Assembly (NCBI RefSeq): GCF_050596425.1
Contig: NZ_CP192292.1
Location: 2,356,001 to 2,420,000 of the forward strand
DNA from: G963665925 sp050596425
Lineage (GTDB): Bacteria; Bacillota; Clostridia; Peptostreptococcales; Acidaminobacteraceae
DNA: 64,000 bases
Direction of reading: 5' to 3'
Part shown: positions 53,150 to 61,244 of the stretch, piece after piece
Numbering within the stretch: position 1 is the first letter of the stretch
Layout of the letters: each line of letters begins with the position of its first letter
Made by a program: the position numbers and the translations under genes
The notes under the pieces: generated by a model
What the model saw: the letters and a program-made list of their open reading frames with translations, nothing else
The model's database searches: none
What the model was told of the DNA's origin: nothing

Positions 53150-53176
53150 TAGTCTTGAATAGTAGTCTTGAACAGT
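53138..53176 (+). repeat. Three tandem 13-bp repeats across the stop codon
   Basis: AGTCTTGAATAGT at 53138-53150 and 53151-53163, then AGTCTTGAACAGT at 53164-53176. The first copy holds the stop codon of the MFS fusion gene. As 13 is not a multiple of three, copy changes would alter frame only after the stop. It is followed by an AT-repeat stretch (about 53195-53250). Confidence 0.8.
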
Positions 53177-53350
53177 GTAAAAGGTTCTTTAATTAGATAT
53201 ATATATATATAGGAACTCAATATATAAAGTCTATTAATAAGTCTATATATAAAGAAAGATCAGTAATTTATAGGAAAAATCAATATTGGAAAAGCACAGA
53301 TCAGTATTAAATTGTGACAGTTGTAAATAACATTTTTCAAATGGCTCAAA

Positions 53351-53400
53351 AAAACCTGCCAGGCAATAAGGACAAGTCCTAATGTGCCTTGGCAGGTTTT
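53351..53400. terminator. Bidirectional terminator between convergent genes
   Basis: AAAACCTGCC (53351-53360) pairs with GGCAGGTTTT (53391-53400), with further pairing inside (AGGCA with TGCCT). A run before it and T after it serve both the MFS fusion gene (+) and the LysM gene (-). Confidence 0.85.
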
Positions 53401-53413
53401 ATTTTAAGTCTAT

Positions 53414-54565
53414 TTACTGGGTCTCATTCAGCAGGCGTTCCAGTGGTGGTATTTCTAAACTCATACCAATAGGAATGAGGTCTGGATTTGGAATGTTATT
53501 GTATTTGGCCAGACGAGTGTAGTAATTTCCGTCTCCATAATACCGAAGTGAAATTCTAAAAAGATTGTCGCCAGGCTGGATAATGATGTTTTCTGTATCA
53601 CCTAAATCAACCTCTGGTGTGTCAGCGCTGGTATCGTCACCAGAGTCTTGTTGTGTGTCCTCTTGAGGGCTCGGCTCATTTGGAAATATGAGGACATATG
53701 TTTCAGAGTCTGTATCACTATTTGATTGTTCAGCTTCAGAAACAAATAAGACATCACCAATACGTGTTTTATAAACCGTGTCTGAAATTGAAGGTTTTGT
53801 GTAAAAGAACCAGTAGAGTCCATAAACACCAACAAGAAGAAGGAGGGAAATAAGAAGGGCATGGCCCTGTACAAATGACCATATGGCTCTAACAAACTTC
53901 TCACCTTTTCGTTCTAAATCAGAATTATAATATGCTTTACGGGCATCTCGCAGGCCTTCAAGGGTTTCTAGGCATGTGGCGTAGTGACCAGATTTGACCT
54001 TGTTAGCAAAGGTCTGCAACTGCTTTGGAACATAATCTGACGCAAAGCACGATGTGATTAGGTTGTACATCATTTCATATAGTATGGCTTCATTGTTTGT
54101 GCTTGTATCTTGTGCAAAACCTTGGATGTCATGAATATAAAATAGAAGCCTTGGCATATCATTGGAATCCACTATGTACTTGTCTGGGAGCAAAAGTTGC
54201 ATGAACAGGGCATAATCCAAAGCTTCAAACTGGCAAAGACCAGCTATGATACGTTCAATCAAGTCAAATGTACCATAAGGTTGAATACTCTCGCTATAAA
54301 TGGAAAGGGGGGTGCCAAAATGAGCTGGTGCGTAAATGGTTAAGCCATTTTCCACGAGGGCCAGTTGAAGTTTAAGAGACTTTAGGGTGCCTTGGCTATG
54401 CTTTTCAAGACTTTGCATGATGAAAGGAATTTTCTTATGGTCCCGAACGAGGGTCACATATGCCGCCGGGTCAGGTCCATTTCGGCAAAGACCAGCAGAC
54501 AGAGCTTTGGTATGGTGAACATATTCTTCAATTGTCAATTGATCAAATGCCATAGTCTGTCCCAC
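53414..54565 (-). CDS. Membrane protein with large cytosolic domain and extracellular LysM
   Basis: A 383-aa single-pass protein. Residues 1-225 are cytosolic and look like a helical, kinase-lobe-type fold (TFDLIERIIAGLCQFEALDYA, MPRLLFYIHDIQGF), but lack catalytic motifs such as HRD or DFG; I cannot name the domain. One transmembrane helix is near 233-255 (ALLISLLLLVGVYGLYWFFY). An acidic linker (about 280-330) leads to a C-terminal LysM (IIQPGDNLFRISLRYYGDG..NNIPNPDLIPIGMSLEIP) that should bind peptidoglycan. Start is GTG 54565, with GGAGG 8 nt before it; the ATG 12 nt inside is too far. The general layout of pseudokinase, one helix and outer domain recalls EssB of type VII secretion, but this is only a resemblance. 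Confidence 0.75.
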   Translation of the reverse strand: MGQTMAFDQLTIEEYVHHTKALSAGLCRNGPDPAAYVTLVRDHKKIPFIMQSLEKHSQGTLKSLKLQLALVENGLTIYAPAHFGTPLSIYSESIQPYGTFDLIERIIAGLCQFEALDYALFMQLLLPDKYIVDSNDMPRLLFYIHDIQGFAQDTSTNNEAILYEMMYNLITSCFASDYVPKQLQTFANKVKSGHYATCLETLEGLRDARKAYYNSDLERKGEKFVRAIWSFVQGHALLISLLLLVGVYGLYWFFYTKPSISDTVYKTRIGDVLFVSEAEQSNSDTDSETYVLIFPNEPSPQEDTQQDSGDDTSADTPEVDLGDTENIIIQPGDNLFRISLRYYGDGNYYTRLAKYNNIPNPDLIPIGMSLEIPPLERLLNETQ

Positions 54566-54739
54566 TTTATTGACCTCCTAAGTTTCATATAATCGAGTCA
54601 TTTTCTCCTTAGATTCATATCACCGAAAGCTTGATTATAAGCCGTTTTAAGGGAATCTTTAGAAATATTTATTTTAGGAAGGCCCTCAAGTGCCTATAAA
54701 ATGAATGAAGCGCACAACATAGAAAAGACAGGTGATTGT

Positions 54740-57517
54740 ATGAAGTGGAAAATTATAATACCAATAGTTTTAGCACTGGTTTTTTTCGGTGTATCAGCCC
54801 TAAACGACACGGAAGTGGAAGTTTCGGAAATTATGGACATTGCCCTCGATGAAGATGGCGATGTTTTTATACTGGAACGAACCACCCCAGAGCCCTTGTT
54901 GGGACTCATTAACATGCCTATCGAATGGCGTGTCATGAAGGTGGACCAAAATGGGAAAATTCTACTTGAGTACTTGTTTCCTGAAGACGCGGGTGGACGC
55001 TTCCAAGCCCATTCAAGACTTGAGATTTCAACAGATGGTGGCGTTTATGTGCACTCTGCTGAGTACAATGCTTCCAACTACTACTTAACCAAAGAATCCG
55101 TAGACTATTTGTCTTCTGATTTCAGCCAGTATTCTGTTGTTATGGCGTTTGATTACATAAAAGAAGGTCAGTCAGTCGAATATGAAAAAGTGCTCTCCAT
55201 GAATGAACTGGAGGGTACTTTATATGTCTATAAAGCATCCAATGATGCCCATGAAAGCGCGCTTGTTTATGCCTATGATCCTGTTGCAAACAACAGCACT
55301 GAAATCTATGAAATCATACTTCAAGATGAAAGAAATATTGATGAACTGGTCATGATAGAATCGAGAAAGTATTTGTTTAGGACCATGACTGGAGAAGTTT
55401 TTATAACAGAAGGAGACGACACACCAACAAAAATATTCCCTATCAGCTCTATAGCTTTACCAGACAAGTTGAAATACAACGAAGAGGTCGGCGTTTATTA
55501 TTATGATGCCATTCGGGATCAAATCATACAAATGGATCCTGAAACCCTTATTATTCGATTTAATCCTTTATATTATGACATTAAGAAGGATATTAGGGGA
55601 GATGCAGGTGTCAGTGGCATGTCCATGAATGAAAGTGGAGACATTGCGGTTTACACACAGAATGATGTGAACACAGGCGTCCAAGTTCTTGTGAATTTGA
55701 AGGGAAACAATATTTATATCAACCAGTTTATAAAGGGATGGGACGAAGTGCGGACCCTAGCCCTCAAGCGGTCTTTATACGGATTTGCACTAGGTTTGGT
55801 TTTGGTTATTTTTATCGAAAGCTATAAACGAATAACAGCCAAGAGAAAGCCAGTTTTGTACAAGTTTTCAGTCGTCTTTATACCCCTCATGCTGATTATG
55901 AGTTTTGTCCTTTGGAGACAATCGGATGAGATGTTTGGGCAAATGGCTGAAGATGATTTGTTTGCTGAACTCCATCACTTGGCCAGTCTTCAGGCCAATC
56001 AAATTGATGTGGATCTATTAAAGACCATTGACTCCCCCATGGATTACGGCAGTTCTGAATACGTTGCACTTGAGGAAGAAACCATTATTGATCTTTCTCA
56101 CTTTAACACCTTGAGAACATCAGCCTATGAGAGATGGGTCTACGGACTGCTCTATAGAAAAATTGGCGACAGGCTTTATGTCGCAGTAAGTGATATTAAG
56201 ACTATGTCTCCCGCAGAATATATCTACAATGATGAAGTTTATGCCCTATATGAGGAAGTCCTCGATAAAAATCATGTTGTTGTGGGTGAGCAGTCAACTA
56301 TACAGGGCGATTGGCTTGTGGCTCTTGCTCCTATCCTGGATGCAGATGGAGAAATTGTCGGCATTTTAGAAATTGGCACAGGCAAGGAAACCTATGCTCA
56401 ATATTTAAGAGAACAAAACAGAAGACTCCTCATGGTCAATCTGGGATCTGTTCTTGTTATATTGGTTGTGTTAATACTCTTTATCATGAAACTGTTAAAA
56501 CCACTTCAAACCTTGACAGATTCAGTTTCAAGAGTTGCTCAAGGGGAATGGGGAACAGTGATTCATGTCACTTCCAACGATGAAATAGGGGTGCTGACAA
56601 AACTCTTTAATCAAATGTCTGTCTCCATTGCAGAGTATATAGACAACATGCAAAAGTTAAATGAGAAGTATTTCAAATTTGTTCCTCAAAAATTCTTCGA
56701 CTTGCTTGGGAAAGAAAACATCCTTCAAGTGGAGTTGGGTGACCAAATTCAGCAGAGTATGGCCATTGTCTACATGAACCTAAGAGACTTTTTCAAAACA
56801 TCTGCGGAAATGTCACCAGAGGAGAGTTTGAGTTATATCAATGAAGCTTACCGTATTTTTGGTAAAAGCATTACGGATGGTCAAGGCACAATTGGCGCCT
56901 TTAGGGATTCTGGGCAAGTGGGCATATTTGAGTCACTGGATAAGGCCCTCATAGCAGCCATTAGTGCAACAGAACAAATTCGAAAGGAAAATGGATCAAA
57001 CGGTACGAATATGAACTCAGGCATATGTGTTCATGAAGGTTCTATTTTGATTGGTGTGGTGGGAGAAGAAAATAGGATGTCCACGGCAGTGATGTCAGAC
57101 CAAGTCAATCATGCAGTGACCCTTGAAGCTTTTGCAGATGCCACAGATATTGGACTTGTTCTGTCTCAACCGGCCTATAACAACTTAATGAATCCAGACA
57201 GCTTTGAAATGCGGTTCTTAGGTCATGTGAAGCTTAAGGGGCAGGAAGATCCCGTGGGCATTTATGACGTCTATGAGTCTGATCCTCAAAGCATTCGCCA
57301 ATTAAAGCAAGTCAGTAAAAATCACTTCGAGCAGGGGGTACATGCCTTTGAAGCCAATAATATCAATGAAGCGCGAAAGGCATTTATACGTGTTTTAAGA
57401 ACCAATAGATATGACTCTGCCGCACATATGTATTTAATGAAATGTGAAGAAATTTTAGAAAACGACATCGAGATAGAAGACCTTGTTCTTATGGATCTAT
57501 CCCAAGAAGCGCGGTAA
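54740..57517 (+). CDS. Membrane sensor protein with Cache-like, HAMP and class III cyclase-like domains
   Basis: A 925-aa protein. Residues 4-20: signal anchor. About 25-335: a propeller-like beta domain. Transmembrane helices near 343-362 and 373-391. About 395-555: Cache-like sensor (GDWLVALAPILDADGEIVGILEIGTG). Helix 561-585, then HAMP (586-640, LKPLQTLTDSVSRVAQGEWG..NDEIGVLTKLFNQM). About 655-850 is an adenylate/guanylate cyclase fold (MAIVYMNLRDFFK, SGICVHEGSILIGVVGEENR, VKLKGQEDPVGIYDVYE). About 860-920: a TPR-like helical tail. The first metal Asp of class III cyclases appears to be Asn (YMNLRDFF), and the second site (AFRDSGQVGIF) departs from the usual GD, so catalysis is doubtful. 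ATG 54740 has AGGTGA upstream and begins at the signal anchor. It heads the operon toward the DUF4255 gene. Confidence 0.82.
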   Translation: MKWKIIIPIVLALVFFGVSALNDTEVEVSEIMDIALDEDGDVFILERTTPEPLLGLINMPIEWRVMKVDQNGKILLEYLFPEDAGGRFQAHSRLEISTDGGVYVHSAEYNASNYYLTKESVDYLSSDFSQYSVVMAFDYIKEGQSVEYEKVLSMNELEGTLYVYKASNDAHESALVYAYDPVANNSTEIYEIILQDERNIDELVMIESRKYLFRTMTGEVFITEGDDTPTKIFPISSIALPDKLKYNEEVGVYYYDAIRDQIIQMDPETLIIRFNPLYYDIKKDIRGDAGVSGMSMNESGDIAVYTQNDVNTGVQVLVNLKGNNIYINQFIKGWDEVRTLALKRSLYGFALGLVLVIFIESYKRITAKRKPVLYKFSVVFIPLMLIMSFVLWRQSDEMFGQMAEDDLFAELHHLASLQANQIDVDLLKTIDSPMDYGSSEYVALEEETIIDLSHFNTLRTSAYERWVYGLLYRKIGDRLYVAVSDIKTMSPAEYIYNDEVYALYEEVLDKNHVVVGEQSTIQGDWLVALAPILDADGEIVGILEIGTGKETYAQYLREQNRRLLMVNLGSVLVILVVLILFIMKLLKPLQTLTDSVSRVAQGEWGTVIHVTSNDEIGVLTKLFNQMSVSIAEYIDNMQKLNEKYFKFVPQKFFDLLGKENILQVELGDQIQQSMAIVYMNLRDFFKTSAEMSPEESLSYINEAYRIFGKSITDGQGTIGAFRDSGQVGIFESLDKALIAAISATEQIRKENGSNGTNMNSGICVHEGSILIGVVGEENRMSTAVMSDQVNHAVTLEAFADATDIGLVLSQPAYNNLMNPDSFEMRFLGHVKLKGQEDPVGIYDVYESDPQSIRQLKQVSKNHFEQGVHAFEANNINEARKAFIRVLRTNRYDSAAHMYLMKCEEILENDIEIEDLVLMDLSQEAR

Positions 57518-57535
57518 AACGCTTGGAGGCTTCCT

Positions 57536-59131
57536 ATGCAGAATTTTTTCGACTACATCATAAAGGTATCGAGAAATGCAGTTTTAAGACCATTTAGGCT
57601 CTTATACAGGCAGATACGCAAGAAACTTTTCCTGAAAAACAGAGTGGGAAGGTTTATTAAGGGTGCTGTTAAGGGCATTCAAAAATCTGTTATGTATAAG
57701 CCCGATTCTAAAGAGGCCTATATTAAATTAGGACGCAAATATCTGTCAAAGCGCTTTGTCGTAATCATGTTGCTTATCTTAATCCTTTTGCCCATTGGAT
57801 TTATATACTTTATCATGCCGTGGGCAGCAGGCAAGTTATATGTGCCAACCTACGCCATAACGGATGACCGCGTCAAGGGCTTTTCCGGCAAGGTTCATCT
57901 TGTCACAAACACTGGAAGAGGCCTGTATAGAGGGCAAATGAAAGATGGCTTTGCAGAGGGCTTTGGAACCCTTTATGACAAAGAAGGTCTAGTGCGCTAT
58001 GAAGGCGATTTTAAGCAAGACCTCTATGATGGTCAGGGCAAATTATATATGGAAGAAATTTTGGTCTATGAAGGGGCTTTTTCAGCCAATCAATTTGAAG
58101 GCCGAGGGAAAGTCTACTATGAAAATGGACTTGTGGCCTATGATGGAAGTTTTATTCAGGGGGCTTATGATGGAGAAGGCAAGCTTTATAGACCTGACGG
58201 GACACTCATGTACAAGGGCGATTTTCAAGCGGGTTTGTATCATGGGTTTGGCATTGAGCTGGATGAAAATGGACAGGAAGTTTATAAGGGGTCTTATGAG
58301 CTTGGCAAACGATCTGGCAATGGAGAAATGTATAGGGCTTCAGGCACAACTCAGTACGATGGTCAATTTGAAAGCGGTCTGCCATCAGGGCAAGGTCTCA
58401 TGTATCATGACAATGGAAGGCTGCGCTATAAGGGCACATTTGACAAGGGCCTTTTTGATGGGTCTGGTAAACTTTACACACAAGAAGGTCGCGTTATATA
58501 CGAAGGTGATTTTACTGGTGGCACCTATGATGGAAGTGGTGAACTCTTTAGGCCTAATGGGCGTGTTTACTACGAAGGTGGTTTTAGAACCGGTTTATTT
58601 GAAGGTCAAGGGACTCTCTACGGCGTACTTGGCAATACCCTTTATGATGGAAATTTCCACAGGGGAGAATTTGACATCGTTCCACTCATTGGATCATCGT
58701 TATCAGAACTGGGAAGTCTGTTTAATGTGACGCCTCAGACGGTTCCACAAAAAGATGATGGCACAAATTATGTGATAGATTTTGAACCCTTTAATTTTTC
58801 TGTAAGATCTAGAGTCACTGATGAAGGCCCTGTTATTGATGGTTTTGTGTTTTATGGGGCTCAAAATTATCTGGATATAAATAGTGGAAGCCTTGATGAA
58901 GAGGCAGAGGTTCAGGTACAAGGTCCAAAACTCACCACAGACTGGGTGAATCCATTCACTGAATATGACTGGATTATGGCAAAGAACAGCCCACTTCTCG
59001 ATAAGGACGGAGACTCAAGCTATTCACTTGAAACCTATGAATACGAGGGTTTGCTGATTACAATTACAAGAAATATGACAACAGGAGAAATACTCTTGTA
59101 CGAGATCGGGGTGATTGCAGATGAATCATAA
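57536..59131 (+). CDS. MORN-repeat membrane protein
   Basis: A 531-aa protein with a basic cytosolic N-terminus (residues 1-72), one transmembrane segment at about 74-95 (VVIMLLILILLPIGFIYFIM), then ten full and one partial MORN repeats from about 118 to 385, of the type YEGDFKQDLYDGQGKLY with a period near 21-23 residues. A C-terminal domain of about 130 residues is unlike anything I recognise. MORN repeats form a long beta ribbon that often binds lipids or other proteins; here it would lie outside the membrane. It begins 18 nt after the cyclase-like gene and overlaps the next gene by 11 nt. Confidence 0.85.
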   Translation: MQNFFDYIIKVSRNAVLRPFRLLYRQIRKKLFLKNRVGRFIKGAVKGIQKSVMYKPDSKEAYIKLGRKYLSKRFVVIMLLILILLPIGFIYFIMPWAAGKLYVPTYAITDDRVKGFSGKVHLVTNTGRGLYRGQMKDGFAEGFGTLYDKEGLVRYEGDFKQDLYDGQGKLYMEEILVYEGAFSANQFEGRGKVYYENGLVAYDGSFIQGAYDGEGKLYRPDGTLMYKGDFQAGLYHGFGIELDENGQEVYKGSYELGKRSGNGEMYRASGTTQYDGQFESGLPSGQGLMYHDNGRLRYKGTFDKGLFDGSGKLYTQEGRVIYEGDFTGGTYDGSGELFRPNGRVYYEGGFRTGLFEGQGTLYGVLGNTLYDGNFHRGEFDIVPLIGSSLSELGSLFNVTPQTVPQKDDGTNYVIDFEPFNFSVRSRVTDEGPVIDGFVFYGAQNYLDINSGSLDEEAEVQVQGPKLTTDWVNPFTEYDWIMAKNSPLLDKDGDSSYSLETYEYEGLLITITRNMTTGEILLYEIGVIADES

Positions 59132-61244
59132 AACCTTAGCTTGTCGTACATATATAAGTCTCATATTAATAGTGGCACTGGCTCTACAAGTGATGATATT
59201 TCCCTTCACTGGAGAGCCTGTTTTTGCTGGAACAAGAATAAGCCTAGACAAGGCCATACAGCTGGCTATTCTCAACAGTGATGCCCTTGAAGAAATCAAA
59301 CTGGACTTGCTTAAAAAAAATATGGAAAGACAGCAGGCTGTCGAAGGTCTTCGAGACATTCGAAAAAAAGAATCAACAGTTCGATTCTCCCTGCTCTTTA
59401 ACATATCCTTTCCTGAGAAACACGCCATGCCAAAAGAAATTGAACTGATTATGAAAATTCCAAAAATAGATCATGAAATTGATATACTCAACCATAAACT
59501 GGCATTTAATCAACAAAAAATTAAGTTTGAAATTCAACAGGTTTATCTTGATTTGCTTCTGCAGCAAAGAACTATAGAGCGCCTAGAAGAACAAGTGGCT
59601 TTAGAAGAAAAGACCCAGGAACGACTAAAAAATGATTTGAAAAAGGGTATGGCAACACAAGAAGATGTGGATGGGGCCAAAGAATCAACGAAAACCTTAA
59701 AAAAACTCTTGGCCAAAGAGTCAAAAACCTTCTATTCTTTAAAAGAAAAATTAACGGGAAAATGCGGCGTCGATATGCTGAGCGTATCACAGTTCAATAT
59801 GGACCTATATATGGCAGACTTAAACCGAAATGACATTACACCCCTAGTAAGGACAGCAACAGCTAGGGATTTCGACTTTTATTCTATTGTCCAGCAAAGG
59901 AAGCTGGCTGAGAAAAAGGTTGATGAACTTGTTGATATATATAGGGGACGGTATGGGTCTAAGGTCAATAGAATTATGCCTGAAATTCGAAAATCTAAGG
60001 CCAACAAAGCAAAATTCTTAGCGGCATATAACGCTATGCTTGACGACATTGACAGACCCTGGACCCGCGTTTTCAAAATCAACCTGCTCTTTTTTACCAT
60101 TAGTATTCCCTTTAGATGGTTTCAGGGGGAGTATACTGCTCTAAGGTATTTTGAAGATCAGAAGTATGCTCTTTTTGTAGCAGTGCTCGATCGAGACAAG
60201 GTAAGGGTCACAGAATCTGCAGCAAGGGCCGAGCTTAAAGAAAAGGTTAAAGGCGCTTATGATGCAGTTAGAGAGCTGGAAGCGGCTTATAAGGATTCTA
60301 TTGAAACCATAGAGCAAGAGACGGAGAATTATGCATCTGCATTCGAAAAGAACAAGTTGGGCACTTTAAGTTTTTCTGAACTTGAATCAGCAAAGAATGC
60401 CCTTATATCAGCAGAAGCAACGGCTTTATCCAATTTAGTCAACTACAATAAGTTTATTCACACCTTGGATTTCTATACAGTTGGTGGCCTTGATGGCAAG
60501 CTGACAGCCATAGATTTTGACTCTGGAGTATATGATTCAGGACAGTCGATTCCTGCATCTGCCGATCTTGGAACGGCAGCCCTTGAGAAAAAAGTGGACA
60601 AACCGACATGGGTGATTGAAGTCCCTTATACGGAATACAGGTTTAGCTTTGGTGTGTTTCTACCATCATCTATTGAAGCCACACATTTTCAACTGGAAAT
60701 GGAAGATGGGCGTAAAATCGGAGGCAAAACGGAAATCAAAAAAAGACTGGAACATATGCCAATATTATTTTCCGATTCGTCTATTTTGAGGGTCAAGCTG
60801 TACAAAGACAAAGCCTTGATTTACAAGGCTCTATTAGATGGCACTGATTACTCTGGCACTTTAGAGCTTGAAGCTGTCGATCAGTCAGCTGATATAAATG
60901 CCCTAAGCGGGCAGAGTTTTGGCACATATAAGATCGTTGAGAATGACAAGACAGGCTTTAGCAGTCTGTATATAATCCCAGCCAAAGATTTTGGTGCAGA
61001 TGGCTTTAAGTTGGTCATAAAGGAGACAGACAACAAGACAAAGACAGCCAGTGACACATGGCCGATTACAAAATTTGAAGATGGTCTGATTGGATTGACT
61101 TTTGTGATTAAAGACACCGAGAGCTACTCTTTAAAGTTTTACAAGGGTGATGAACCAGTGTTTACGGGGCGGCTTGAAAAAGGTGAGAATCCATCAAGTG
61201 GTCAACTTATTATAGAAAAGGCTGAAACAGGTGATGCATCATGA
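59121..61244 (+). CDS. TolC-like (outer membrane efflux family) coiled-coil protein
   Basis: A 707-aa secreted or surface protein. Signal peptide at residues 1-33 (hydrophobic core SLILIVALALQVMIF, end near VFAG). It then has two long helical hairpins of the TolC/OEP type: ISLDKAIQLAILNSDALEEIK opening, KFEIQQVYLDLLLQQRTIERLEEQVALEE coiled coil with KGMATQEDVDGAK turn, and the second repeat with NKLGTLSFSELESAKNALISAEATAL. About 230 beta-rich residues follow from about 475. The organism looks monoderm, so an outer-membrane channel is unexpected; it may be a wall-spanning helical tube or scaffold. ATG 59121 was chosen over TTG 59115. It overlaps both neighbours and is clearly part of the operon. 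Confidence 0.8.
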   Translation: MNHKTLACRTYISLILIVALALQVMIFPFTGEPVFAGTRISLDKAIQLAILNSDALEEIKLDLLKKNMERQQAVEGLRDIRKKESTVRFSLLFNISFPEKHAMPKEIELIMKIPKIDHEIDILNHKLAFNQQKIKFEIQQVYLDLLLQQRTIERLEEQVALEEKTQERLKNDLKKGMATQEDVDGAKESTKTLKKLLAKESKTFYSLKEKLTGKCGVDMLSVSQFNMDLYMADLNRNDITPLVRTATARDFDFYSIVQQRKLAEKKVDELVDIYRGRYGSKVNRIMPEIRKSKANKAKFLAAYNAMLDDIDRPWTRVFKINLLFFTISIPFRWFQGEYTALRYFEDQKYALFVAVLDRDKVRVTESAARAELKEKVKGAYDAVRELEAAYKDSIETIEQETENYASAFEKNKLGTLSFSELESAKNALISAEATALSNLVNYNKFIHTLDFYTVGGLDGKLTAIDFDSGVYDSGQSIPASADLGTAALEKKVDKPTWVIEVPYTEYRFSFGVFLPSSIEATHFQLEMEDGRKIGGKTEIKKRLEHMPILFSDSSILRVKLYKDKALIYKALLDGTDYSGTLELEAVDQSADINALSGQSFGTYKIVENDKTGFSSLYIIPAKDFGADGFKLVIKETDNKTKTASDTWPITKFEDGLIGLTFVIKDTESYSLKFYKGDEPVFTGRLEKGENPSSGQLIIEKAETGDAS

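Noticed and set aside
57999..58730. 243-aa frame inside the MORN gene
   Set aside because: It is an out-of-frame shadow created by the regular repeat DNA of the MORN gene.
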